Source of the DNA: Flavobacteriia bacterium
Lineage (GTDB): Bacteria > Bacteroidota > Bacteroidia > Flavobacteriales_D > Crocinitomicaceae
DNA: 64,000 nucleotides
Direction of reading: 5' to 3'
Assembly: GCA_016183815.1 (NCBI GenBank)
Contig: JACPDW010000012.1
Span: forward strand, 1-64,000
The notes beneath the pieces were generated by a model that had not been told where the DNA came from, searched no databases, and saw nothing but the letters and a program-made list of their open reading frames with translations. Both the position numbers and the translations under genes were made by a program. Positions within the stretch are counted from its first letter, which is position 1. Every line of letters begins with the position of its first letter. Shown piece by piece: positions 56,261-64,000 of the stretch.

Positions 56261-58741
56261 TCATCTATAAAACCAAGAAAAATCCTCTATTTTGGGCAGA
56301 TTTATATATTGTATATCAATGACATGTTCTCCTGGAAGATAATTTTCAAAATTCTCACCATAACTAATTCCAATTTGAGAAGAAAATATCCAAAAATCAG
56401 CTAAAAATTGGTCATTTTTAATTATCAATTGAGCTTTTTTATTAACTTCATTAATATTTTTTAATTCTACCTCAATTTTAGAAGTTTTTTCTGATTTATA
56501 ATTTTTTGTAGAATGGAAAAAGCTTCTGTTTATATTTTTTTTATTTATACCAGTCCATGAAAATTTTATGACATAATTTTTATTTACCCATTTATCTTCT
56601 TGTGTAAAAGGAACTAATTCACGTAAATAAGGGCCATCAAAGTCAATTTTTTCATCTTCATTATATATTCTATTTCCTTGTAAGTCAAATATTTCTATTT
56701 TTAATTGTATTGAAAAACTATTTGGCAATTCGTTAATAATGTAGAATCTTTCTTTACCAACAACTTCCCCTTTTTGTAAAACGGCAACAGTTTCATAATC
56801 CTTTTTTACTTGATATTGCAAACATTTCCATTGTAAAAAATAGTCTATACTCGACCATGTTGGTGCTTGCCAACAATCATTTAATTGCCAAAAAATAGTT
56901 CCCATGCATCTTGGAGAATCTAATCGATGTCCACTAATAGCCATACTAACTGCTTTTGCTTGTGTAAGTTGCGAAAAGTAAACAAATTCCTTAAAATCAA
57001 AACTTTGTCCATATAAATAATCCGAATGTTTTTGAATCATTCCATTTCCAACGTAGCTTTTTTGATGATGTTTCATTACAGAAGAAAACAAATCCCAGTC
57101 TTTTTCATTTGAAAATGTTTTTAATGTAGAAAATTCAGGAAATGATTGAAAACCATATTCTGCATTAAAACGACCTATTTTTAAACTAAAATCTTCAATA
57201 GGATCTTTTCCATGCCAAACTCCCCAATAATGCATTGTCCCATGATTAAAAAACTCCTCTTTACCCCAATTACTGAGTGGCGATGTATGCTCATAAGGCA
57301 GAAAAGAATATTGTTTAACTTTTTTCGGAAGTAATTTTTTAAAAACATCAATATATGCTTCTTCAATCTCCTTTTGTGTTTTTGGCCCTATTAAATATCT
57401 AACTTGAAAACCCCAATTTTTCCATGCGACATCAACTTCATTATTTCCATTAAAATAAACCGTAGATGGATGAGCTGAAATTCGGGGAATCACTTCATTT
57501 GCTTCAATCTCTATTAGGTCAAGAAAATGTTTATCACCTGGATACATAGCACAAGCAAACATAAAATCTTGCCAAATCATAATTCCTAATTTATCACACG
57601 TCTCATAAAAAATTTCGTCTGGATAATATCCTCCACCCCAAACTCTTAACATATTAAAATTGCTCTCTTTTGCTGACTGAATCAATTGAACAATATCTTT
57701 ATTTTTAACTCTAGAAGGAATAGCATCTTGTGGAATATAATTTGCACCTTTTATAAAAATATTCTGATTATTGATTTTAAAATAAAATGAGGTTCCAAAA
57801 TTATCTTTTTCTTGTATCAATTCAGCTGTTCGAATACCAAAGTATATTTGTTTTTTGTCAATTTGATCACCATTTTTATTCACTAAAAACAAAGAATCAT
57901 CATACAAAAAAGCTTCACCATAACCATTAGGCCACCACAATGTAGGATTGTTTATATTTACTTTAAAATGAAACTCTGTTGTGCCTCCTTCTAATAAAAA
58001 TTGTCCAAAATTTTTACTTTTTACTGTTTTTGGCTCAATTACCTTATGTTTTAGGCGAATAAATAAATCCAATACTGCATTTTCTTTATTTATTGATATC
58101 GTTTCTATTTTAACTAAATCAAATTGATTTTCTGAATATGCATTAACATTTACTGGTTTCCATAATCCTATGGTATTCATTCTTAAAGCCCAATCCCAAC
58201 CAAATTGATATTGAGGTTTCCTGCTCATTGAAGCCACTGCAATTTCTCCAACATCATTAGGAGCTGGCAACTGTGATTTTCTTTTTTTATATGCTTCTTT
58301 GTGGAAATTTATTGGTGAAATAAAATGTATTTGTATAAAATTTTCTCCTGCTTTTACATATTTTTTAATTTGAAACCGATGAGTGTGAAAAGCATTTTCC
58401 GTTGAACCAACCAGTTGATTATCAATATAAATTTGAGTATAAGTATCCAAAGATGGCAAAGAAAGTTCAATATACTCTTCCTTCATTTGATTTTCTGTAA
58501 TAGAAAACTTTGAATAAAATATCCATTTTTCTTTCTCAATCCAAGTGAATAAATTTTCATTTTCTCCGTAATAAGGGTCTGGCAACTCACCACTTTTGAT
58601 CAATAATTCTTGAACTGTCCCCATCTCTCCAAGAAAAAGAGTATCTTTTTTTATAGGGTGGACAACATACCAAGAAAAAAGTTGAGTAAAAGTGCTTGTT
58701 ATATTAAACATAAATAATAAAGTCCAAAATTTACTTAACAT
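56261..58741 (-). CDS. Glycoside hydrolase family 2 beta-mannosidase
   Basis: 826 residues with a signal peptide-like start. A GH2 sugar-binding jelly roll (about 60-180, NLFTWIEKEKWIFYSKF, LPSLDTYTQIYIDNQL), an Ig-like domain, and a TIM barrel. The acid/base Glu is in YFNGNNEVDVAW at Glu435 and the nucleophile in NAEYGFQSFPEF at Glu528; the pattern EYGFQS is characteristic of beta-mannosidases. It should release beta-1,4-mannose, including the core mannose of N-glycans. It follows a glycosylasparaginase by 9 bases, and both enzymes act on the core of N-linked glycans. Confidence 0.9.
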   Translation of the reverse strand: MLSKFWTLLFMFNITSTFTQLFSWYVVHPIKKDTLFLGEMGTVQELLIKSGELPDPYYGENENLFTWIEKEKWIFYSKFSITENQMKEEYIELSLPSLDTYTQIYIDNQLVGSTENAFHTHRFQIKKYVKAGENFIQIHFISPINFHKEAYKKRKSQLPAPNDVGEIAVASMSRKPQYQFGWDWALRMNTIGLWKPVNVNAYSENQFDLVKIETISINKENAVLDLFIRLKHKVIEPKTVKSKNFGQFLLEGGTTEFHFKVNINNPTLWWPNGYGEAFLYDDSLFLVNKNGDQIDKKQIYFGIRTAELIQEKDNFGTSFYFKINNQNIFIKGANYIPQDAIPSRVKNKDIVQLIQSAKESNFNMLRVWGGGYYPDEIFYETCDKLGIMIWQDFMFACAMYPGDKHFLDLIEIEANEVIPRISAHPSTVYFNGNNEVDVAWKNWGFQVRYLIGPKTQKEIEEAYIDVFKKLLPKKVKQYSFLPYEHTSPLSNWGKEEFFNHGTMHYWGVWHGKDPIEDFSLKIGRFNAEYGFQSFPEFSTLKTFSNEKDWDLFSSVMKHHQKSYVGNGMIQKHSDYLYGQSFDFKEFVYFSQLTQAKAVSMAISGHRLDSPRCMGTIFWQLNDCWQAPTWSSIDYFLQWKCLQYQVKKDYETVAVLQKGEVVGKERFYIINELPNSFSIQLKIEIFDLQGNRIYNEDEKIDFDGPYLRELVPFTQEDKWVNKNYVIKFSWTGINKKNINRSFFHSTKNYKSEKTSKIEVELKNINEVNKKAQLIIKNDQFLADFWIFSSQIGISYGENFENYLPGEHVIDIQYINLPKIEDFSWFYR

Positions 58742-58750
58742 GAGATTTAA

Positions 58751-59746
58751 TTACCATTTTCTATTGTACTCAGCATTTATTAGCTCATGTTTTTCTGAAT
58801 TGGTGAATGCGAAATTAAACCCCTCATATACAGAATAGGCACCAACTTCTCCTTTTTTATTTATGGCTAGAAAAGCACATTGTAAACCTACCAAATTATC
58901 GTGTTTAGAAATAATTCTTTCTACTGCCATCTGACATGCTTTTTGAGGCGATTTACCTTGTCTCATTAATTCTACAACAGTATGACTGCCTGCAATTCTT
59001 ATAATAGCTTCACCCATTCCTGTTGCAACAGCTCCACCAATTTCATTGTCAATAAATAAGCCAGCTCCAATAATAGGCGAATCCCCTACCCTTCCATGTA
59101 ATTTATACGCCCAACCACTTGTAGTACATCCTCCACTTATATTTCCGTTTTCATCTATAGCTAACATACCAATAGTATCGTGGTTTTCATGATTTATTTG
59201 AGGTTGTGTTTGTTTTTGTTCTTTTTTCCATTTTTCATAAGCTTCCTGTACTTCAGGAAGTGGAGTTTGAATCGTTTTAAAATTGTTTTTAAGTGCAAAT
59301 TGTTTAGCTCCTTCTCCAACCAACATCACATGTGGAGTTGTTTCCATAATTTTTCTCGCTACTGAAATTGGGTGAGCAATTCCTTCTAAAAACGCAACTG
59401 AACCACAACGTGATTTTTCATCCATTATACAAGCATCTAATGTAACTTTTCCTTCGCAATCGGGCAATCCACCAATTCCAACACTACGATTTGTCACATC
59501 CGCTTCGGTTACTTTTAATCCCTCCTCTATTGCATCTAATATTTTATTTTTGTTTTGCAAAACTTCCCAAGCTTTTTTATTTGCTTCTAAACCATGAGAC
59601 CATGTAGAGATTACCTTTGCTTTGTTTAGATTAGGACGATTTTCCATATTTTCATTGATAAAATCAATTTTTGTTTCTCTTTTATTATGAATTGAAATTA
59701 ATGAAAATCCAAGTACTGATAGTTTTAAATATTTTCGTCTATTCAT
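58751..59746 (-). CDS. N4-(beta-N-acetylglucosaminyl)-L-asparaginase
   Basis: About 331 residues from ATG 59746; the open frame extends upstream but the N-terminus MNRRKYLKLSVLG is a proper secretion (possibly Tat-type) signal. It is an Ntn-hydrolase of the glycosylasparaginase family: VISTWSHGLEANKKAW, GGLPDCEGKVTLDACIMD, and the self-cleavage/nucleophile site HDTIGMLAID at Thr191, followed by GRVGDSPIIGAGLFIDNEIG. It hydrolyses the GlcNAc-Asn bond of glycoasparagines. The next gene is a beta-mannosidase, so both may dismantle N-glycans in the periplasm. Confidence 0.9.
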   Translation of the reverse strand: MNRRKYLKLSVLGFSLISIHNKRETKIDFINENMENRPNLNKAKVISTWSHGLEANKKAWEVLQNKNKILDAIEEGLKVTEADVTNRSVGIGGLPDCEGKVTLDACIMDEKSRCGSVAFLEGIAHPISVARKIMETTPHVMLVGEGAKQFALKNNFKTIQTPLPEVQEAYEKWKKEQKQTQPQINHENHDTIGMLAIDENGNISGGCTTSGWAYKLHGRVGDSPIIGAGLFIDNEIGGAVATGMGEAIIRIAGSHTVVELMRQGKSPQKACQMAVERIISKHDNLVGLQCAFLAINKKGEVGAYSVYEGFNFAFTNSEKHELINAEYNRKW

Positions 59747-59862
59747 TCTTAATTTTATGAATTTTGCAATAAACTGTAAAAATATAAATTTAACCACTAA
59801 TTCTTTTATAAATAAAAAAAAACATAAAAAAAACTTTTTACGCATTGTATTAAATGATTTTT

Positions 59863-59870
59863 TATCTTTG
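59863..59870 (+). promoter_or_regulatory. -7 box TATCTTTG of deoC
   Basis: Matches TAnnTTTG, 20 bases ahead of the deoC ATG, in the divergent interval with the glycosylasparaginase gene. Confidence 0.45.
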
Positions 59871-59890
59871 TTTTTCAATCGTTACAAAAT

Positions 59891-60808
59891 ATGTCTAACA
59901 AAATCAATTTAGTAATTCCAGATTTTAAACTTACACCTACTATCGATAAAGTAGGAGTAGAAGAACGTGTAGCACGTATCCAAACTAGAAGTATCAAAGA
60001 TCAAGCTAAAGTGCAAGGAATGAAAATGGTACTTAACATGATTGATTTAACCACTCTAGAAGGAAAAGACTCTCCTGGAAAAGTGAAACAAATGTGCTAC
60101 AAGGCACTACATTTACATGATGTCTATCCTGATTGTCCAACTGTTGCAGCTGTATGTGTTTATCCTTCAATGGTAAAAATTGCAAAAGCATCTTTAAATG
60201 GTTCTAATGTTAAAGTTGCCTCTGTTTCTACTGCTTTTCCTAGCGGTCAAGCTCCTAGAAATATCAAAATAGATGATACTAAATTTGCTGTTGATAATGG
60301 AGCAGATGAGATAGATATGGTCATTTCTCGTGGAGAATTTTTACGTGGAAATTATTCTTTTGTATTTGACGAAATTGCAACTATTAAAGAAACATGCGGC
60401 AAAGCAAGATTAAAGGTTATTTTAGAAACTGGTGAATTAGTTACTTTAGATAATGTAAGAAAAGCAAGTGAAATTGCAATGTATGCTGGAGCTGATTTTA
60501 TTAAAACTTCAACTGGTAAAATACAACCAGCAGCAACAATGCAGGTAACGTATGTGATGTTAATGGCAATTAAAGATTTTTTCAATAAAACGGGTGTTAA
60601 AATAGGAATGAAACCAGCTGGAGGAATTTCCACTTCCAAATTGGCTCTTCATAATTTATTGATGGTAAAAGAAACTTTAGGAGAAGAATGGTTAACAAAT
60701 GAATGGTTCCGCTTTGGAGCAAGTAGCTTGGCAAATGATGTCTTGATGCAATTAATGAAAGCGAAGACTGGTGCGTACCAAAGTGCTGATTATTTTTCTA
60801 TTGATTAG
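59891..60808 (+). CDS. deoC: Deoxyribose-phosphate aldolase
   Basis: 305 residues, a long-form DeoC that splits 2-deoxyribose 5-phosphate into glyceraldehyde 3-phosphate and acetaldehyde. Seen: DEIDMVISRGEFLRGNY, LKVILETGELVTLDNV, the Schiff-base Lys in ADFIKTSTGKIQPAATM, and the proton-relay region GMKPAGGISTSKLA. Acetaldehyde from this reaction could be the substrate of the aldehyde dehydrogenase at 61333. A small four-helix protein gene lies between. Confidence 0.94.
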   Translation: MSNKINLVIPDFKLTPTIDKVGVEERVARIQTRSIKDQAKVQGMKMVLNMIDLTTLEGKDSPGKVKQMCYKALHLHDVYPDCPTVAAVCVYPSMVKIAKASLNGSNVKVASVSTAFPSGQAPRNIKIDDTKFAVDNGADEIDMVISRGEFLRGNYSFVFDEIATIKETCGKARLKVILETGELVTLDNVRKASEIAMYAGADFIKTSTGKIQPAATMQVTYVMLMAIKDFFNKTGVKIGMKPAGGISTSKLALHNLLMVKETLGEEWLTNEWFRFGASSLANDVLMQLMKAKTGAYQSADYFSID

Positions 60809-60882
60809 ATTGTTAACTAGGATATTTGAAAATGAGATTATTTGTCTATATAGCTTGTAGATTTTGATTATGAGATAAAGAT

Positions 60883-61233
60883 ATGCATAGATTTAAGGAA
60901 TTTGAGTTTTGGAAAAAAAGTAGAGAGTTGAATAAAGAAATTTATTTGATTACTAATGCTTTTCCTGATGTAGAAAAGTTTGGTTTAATTAGTCAACTTA
61001 GAAGTGCATCTGTTTCAATTTCTTCTAATATAGCTGAGGGTTGTTCAAGAAGATCCTATAAAGATTTTTACCGCTTTTTAGAAATTGCTATAGGTTCTGC
61101 TTACGAAGTAGAGTCTCAATTATTATTAGCACTCGATTTAGAATTTATAGAGGAAAAAGAACAACTAACACTAGTAAATAAAATTGAAACTATTGTTAAA
61201 ATGATGTCAAAATATATGTCAACTTTAAAATAA
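60883..61233 (+). CDS. Four-helix-bundle protein (S23/IVS-type)
   Basis: 116 residues. The start FKEFEFWKKSRELNKEIYLIT, then FPDVEKFGLISQLRSASVSISSNIAEGCSRRS, then FYRFLEIAIGSAYEVESQL, is the four-helix-bundle family best known from intervening sequences of 23S rRNA genes. Here it is free-standing between deoC and an aldehyde dehydrogenase, as is common in Bacteroidota. Function unknown. Short AT-rich intergenic repeats flank it. Confidence 0.88.
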   Translation: MHRFKEFEFWKKSRELNKEIYLITNAFPDVEKFGLISQLRSASVSISSNIAEGCSRRSYKDFYRFLEIAIGSAYEVESQLLLALDLEFIEEKEQLTLVNKIETIVKMMSKYMSTLK

Positions 61234-61239
61234 AAAATA

Positions 61240-61257
61240 AGATTGTTCGATTTTAGA
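61240..61257 (+). repeat. Intergenic inverted-repeat arm 1
   Basis: AGATTGTTCGATTTTAGA; its reverse complement with one mismatch is at 62854-62871, so the pair brackets the aldehyde dehydrogenase gene. The following bases hold three tandem CTATCTAA-like units. Confidence 0.6.
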
Positions 61258-61332
61258 TAATTGGATTATCAGACTTAAGTCTTTACATTCCAACCATCTA
61301 ACTATCTAACTATCTAAAAATCGATAACAGGA

Positions 61333-62802
61333 ATGAAAAAAGAAAAAGAAATAAAAAAAACCGAATCAATTAAATGGGAATTATCTCCAGCTCCTGAAAG
61401 CACGGGACATATCTCATTGAAAGCTAAATACGATTTATTTATTGATGGAAAATGGGTTAAACCTAGTTCTGGGAAATACTTTGATACGATAAACCCAGCA
61501 AATGAAGAAAAATTAGCTGAAATTGCTTATGCAAATGCTTCAGATGTAGATAAAGCTGTGAAAGCTGCTAGAAAAGCTTATTCTAATATTTGGTCTAAAA
61601 TTTCTCCATCCGAACGCTCTAAATATATGTATCGAATAGCTAGAATGATTCAAGAACGTGCTCGTGAATTTGCTGTAATTGAAACTTTAGATGGAGGTAA
61701 ACCTATCCGTGAATCAAGAGATGTTGATATACCTTTGGCGGCTAATCATTTTTTCTATTATGCAGGCTGGGCTGATAAATTAGAATATGCTTTTCCCAAT
61801 CGTAAAGTAGAATCATTGGGTGTAGCTGGACAAATCATACCTTGGAACTTTCCTTTACTTATGGCCTCTTGGAAAATAGCTCCAGCTTTAGCATGTGGAA
61901 ATACCGTAGTTCTTAAACCAGCTGAAACAACTTCTTTAACCTGTTTAAAATTAGCTGAAATAATTGAAGAATCAGGTTTACCCGCAGGTGTAGTGAACAT
62001 TATTACTGGCTTTGGTGATACGGGAGCTGCAATTGTAAATCATCCAGATGTGAATAAAGTAGCTTTTACAGGTTCAACAGGTGTGGGTAAAATTATACAA
62101 CGTACTGTTTCAAATACAGAAAAGAAATTAACTTTAGAATTAGGAGGTAAATCAGCAAACATTATTTTTGAAGATGCTCCAATAGACCAAGCTGTTGAAG
62201 GAATTATAAATGGTATTTTCTTTAACCAAGGTCATGTTTGTTGTGCAGGCTCTCGTCTATTTGTTCAAGAAGGTGTAGCTGATGAGGTAATTCAAAAGTT
62301 AAAAAATCGAATGGAACATCTTTATATTGGCGATCCAATGGATAAAAACACTGATATAGGTGCAATTAACTCTAAAGAACAACTAGAAACCATAAAAAAA
62401 TATTTAAAAATTGCTAAAAATGAGGGGAATAAAATAATTGAAAGCTCATGTAATACTCCATCTAAAGGTTATTTCTGTAAACCTACTTTGATTTTAGATG
62501 TTGCTCAATCTAGCACTTTGGTACAAGAGGAAATTTTTGGTCCTGTGTTGACTATTCAAACATTTAGAACGGTAGATGAAGTAATTCAAAAAGCAAATAA
62601 TACGCCTTTTGGACTAGCAGCTGGGGTTTGGACAGATAAAGGTTCAAAAATTTTTAATTTAACCACAAAATTGAGAGCAGGTGTTGTTTGGGCAAATACT
62701 TATAATAAATTTGATCCAACTTCTCCTTTTGGTGGGTATAAAGAAAGTGGTTTTGGTAGAGAAGGTGGGGTTCATGGATTGGAAGCTTATTTAAAAATAT
62801 AG
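61333..62802 (+). CDS. Aldehyde dehydrogenase, catalytic (ALDH16-like first domain)
   Basis: 489 residues. Active-site features are complete: cofactor loop IIPWNFPLLMASWKIAPALA, FTGSTGVGKIIQ, base Glu in LELGGKSANIIF, nucleophile in NQGHVCCAGSR at Cys303, and EEIFGPVLTI. It lies downstream of deoC and upstream of a shorter ALDH-like gene without the active-site Cys. This order matches the two-domain ALDH16 proteins, whose second domain is a truncated, non-catalytic ALDH. So it may act on acetaldehyde from the aldolase. Confidence 0.9.
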   Translation: MKKEKEIKKTESIKWELSPAPESTGHISLKAKYDLFIDGKWVKPSSGKYFDTINPANEEKLAEIAYANASDVDKAVKAARKAYSNIWSKISPSERSKYMYRIARMIQERAREFAVIETLDGGKPIRESRDVDIPLAANHFFYYAGWADKLEYAFPNRKVESLGVAGQIIPWNFPLLMASWKIAPALACGNTVVLKPAETTSLTCLKLAEIIEESGLPAGVVNIITGFGDTGAAIVNHPDVNKVAFTGSTGVGKIIQRTVSNTEKKLTLELGGKSANIIFEDAPIDQAVEGIINGIFFNQGHVCCAGSRLFVQEGVADEVIQKLKNRMEHLYIGDPMDKNTDIGAINSKEQLETIKKYLKIAKNEGNKIIESSCNTPSKGYFCKPTLILDVAQSSTLVQEEIFGPVLTIQTFRTVDEVIQKANNTPFGLAAGVWTDKGSKIFNLTTKLRAGVVWANTYNKFDPTSPFGGYKESGFGREGGVHGLEAYLKI

Positions 62803-62853
62803 AATGAAAGATTATTAAACGTTTCGATTATTAGACTAATATTAAGTAAAAAT

Positions 62854-62871
62854 TCTAAAATCGAATAATCT
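62854..62871 (-). repeat. Intergenic inverted-repeat arm 2
   Basis: TCTAAAATCGAATAATCT, the reverse complement of 61240-61257 with one mismatch. The whole 62803-62893 gap is composed of similar TTAGA/ATCGAA motifs. Confidence 0.6.
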
Positions 62872-62893
62872 ATTTGTCTAAAAATTAAAAAAA

Positions 62894-63775
62894 ATGGAAA
62901 GAATTGAAATTTTGAAAACATACAAATTATACATCGGGGGTCAGTTTCCTAGAACAGAGTCTGGTAGATATTACGACCCGAAAGATTTAAATGGCCAACC
63001 TTTAGCAAATATTTGTTTGTCATCACGTAAAGATTTAAGAAATGCTGTTGTCTCAGCTCGAAAAGCTTTGGGTGGTTGGTCAGAGCGAACTGCTTTTAAT
63101 CGTGGACAAATCATTTATCGCATTGCTGAAATGTTAGAAGGCAGAAAGGTTCAGTTTGTCGATGAATTAATCAAACAAGGTAGTTCAAAAATAAGTGCTG
63201 AAAAAGAAGTAACATTAGCCATAGACCGACTAGTTTACTATTCTGGATGGTGTGATAAATATCAACAAGTATTTAGTTCTGTAAATCCTGTTGCAAGTTC
63301 TCACTTTAATTTTTCTGCTCATGAACCAATGGGAGTAATTGGTGTAATTGCTCCTCAAGATTCGTCTTTAATTGGTCTGATATCAACCATTATTCCAATT
63401 ATTGTTGGGGGAAATACATTAGTTGTTTTGGCATCAGAAAAAATGCCATTGTGTTCAATTTCCTTCGCTGAAGTTTTAAATTCATCAGATGTACCTGGTG
63501 GAATTATTAATATTTTAACTGGAAAAGAAAAAGAATTGTTGGAACATTTTGGTACCCACATGGACATTAACGCTATTTGTTATGCTGGAAATTCTAAAGA
63601 GAATTTTATTCAGCTTAAGAATTTAGGAACAGAAAATGTTAAACGAGTAAAAAGATTTGCTTTAAATTCAATGGATAAAAGTTCACAAAATCCTTATTTA
63701 ATTACAGATTTTACTGAAGTAAAAACCACATGGCATCCCATCGAAAATATCGGAGGGAGTTCGAGTAATTACTAA
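62894..63775 (+). CDS. Truncated, non-catalytic aldehyde dehydrogenase homologue
   Basis: 293 residues. The N-terminal NAD-binding half of ALDH is clear (KLYIGGQFPRTESGRYYDP, YYSGWCDKYQQVF, HEPMGVIGVIAPQDSSLI, DVPGGIINILTGKEKELLEHFG), but it ends before the catalytic Cys and the LELGGK Glu region, and its cofactor loop is altered (GVIAPQDSS instead of the PWNFP type). The length equals the second domain of ALDH16. It may be a structural partner of the preceding ALDH rather than a degraded gene, because the frame is intact. It has a distinct, neat C-terminus. Confidence 0.8.
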   Translation: MERIEILKTYKLYIGGQFPRTESGRYYDPKDLNGQPLANICLSSRKDLRNAVVSARKALGGWSERTAFNRGQIIYRIAEMLEGRKVQFVDELIKQGSSKISAEKEVTLAIDRLVYYSGWCDKYQQVFSSVNPVASSHFNFSAHEPMGVIGVIAPQDSSLIGLISTIIPIIVGGNTLVVLASEKMPLCSISFAEVLNSSDVPGGIINILTGKEKELLEHFGTHMDINAICYAGNSKENFIQLKNLGTENVKRVKRFALNSMDKSSQNPYLITDFTEVKTTWHPIENIGGSSSNY

Positions 63776-63871
63776 GCAAAGTTTATTTAAAATTTTAGAA
63801 GATATTAGTTTTAAGTGTCTGTGGTATAAATACATGTTATTTTTATATACCTATTAATTGACACAAATAAA

Positions 63872-63903
63872 AAATCCCGACAATACAAGTAAAATCGGGA
63901 TTT
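63872..63903 (-). terminator. Terminator of the rRNA operon
   Basis: Perfect 9-bp stem AAATCCCGA (63872-63880) with TCGGGATTT (63895-63903). On the minus strand it lies 8 bases after the 5S 3' end and is followed by a T-rich stretch. It can also stop plus-strand transcripts from the ALDH pair. Confidence 0.85.
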
Positions 63904-63911
63904 AAAAAAAG

Positions 63912-64000
<89 letters not shown>

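Noticed and set aside
60883-61233. Intervening sequence of a 23S rRNA gene
   Set aside because: The four-helix protein is flanked by deoC and an aldehyde dehydrogenase, not by rRNA; free-standing copies are usual in this phylum.

Overview
This window reads as a chromosome segment of an AT-rich Bacteroidota, most likely a member of the Flavobacteriales. The evidence is a strongly AT-biased coding style, several type IX secretion (T9SS) proteins, a fused alpha/beta branched-chain 2-oxoacid dehydrogenase E1, a TonB-dependent receptor paired with a DUF4249 lipoprotein, almost no Shine-Dalgarno sites, and promoters of the Bacteroidota type (-7 box TAnnTTTG). I cannot name the genus.

Layout. 0.2-5 kb (minus): a four-gene run of a coiled-coil membrane protein, branched-chain 2-oxoacid dehydrogenase E1, SmpB and a FucP/GluP-type sugar transporter. 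5-11.4 kb: two secreted proteins with C-terminal sorting domains, the second a 1678-residue adhesin-like protein with sixteen repeats of about 50 residues. 11.4-13.9 kb (minus): pssA, purS and a ketoglutarate-semialdehyde-type dehydrogenase. 14-24.1 kb: a PorV-family outer-membrane protein, a giant PorU2-like C25 peptidase, a propeller/SpoIIE-phosphatase sensor and a small membrane protein. 24.2-31.5 kb: cell-wall, protease and lipid genes (NlpC/P60, S41 protease, DUF1573, two acyltransferases, YggS, PepT) and an overlooked 45-codon Cys-rich gene. 31.5-36.1 kb: gatC, tRNA-His with its terminator, a TonB receptor whose frame has no start codon after the tRNA, a DUF4249 lipoprotein and a DUF547 protein.

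36-45.6 kb is an accessory region. It holds two DUF6624-like proteins, a frame-disrupted gene with an A_AAA_AAA heptamer exactly at the break, gene remnants, a RelE/ParE-type toxin-antitoxin pair between 36-bp direct repeats, an AbiEi-like/Fic fusion preceded by five near-palindromic operator-like sites and bracketed by 215-bp direct repeats, and a tight two-gene operon of a SIR2-like protein plus a class III nucleotidyl-cyclase-like protein. That operon has the architecture of a signal-generating enzyme plus an NAD-depleting effector. It is my best candidate for an undescribed defence system.

45.7-64 kb returns to core genes: phosphohexomutase, a CotH/lamin-tail T9SS protein, an SLC13 transporter, DinB, clpP-clpX, and an operon of glycosylasparaginase plus beta-mannosidase suited to the core of N-glycans. 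deoC, a four-helix-bundle protein and a tandem of catalytic and non-catalytic aldehyde dehydrogenases resembling a split ALDH16 follow. The window ends inside a 5S rRNA gene on the minus strand, preceded by the terminator of that rRNA operon.
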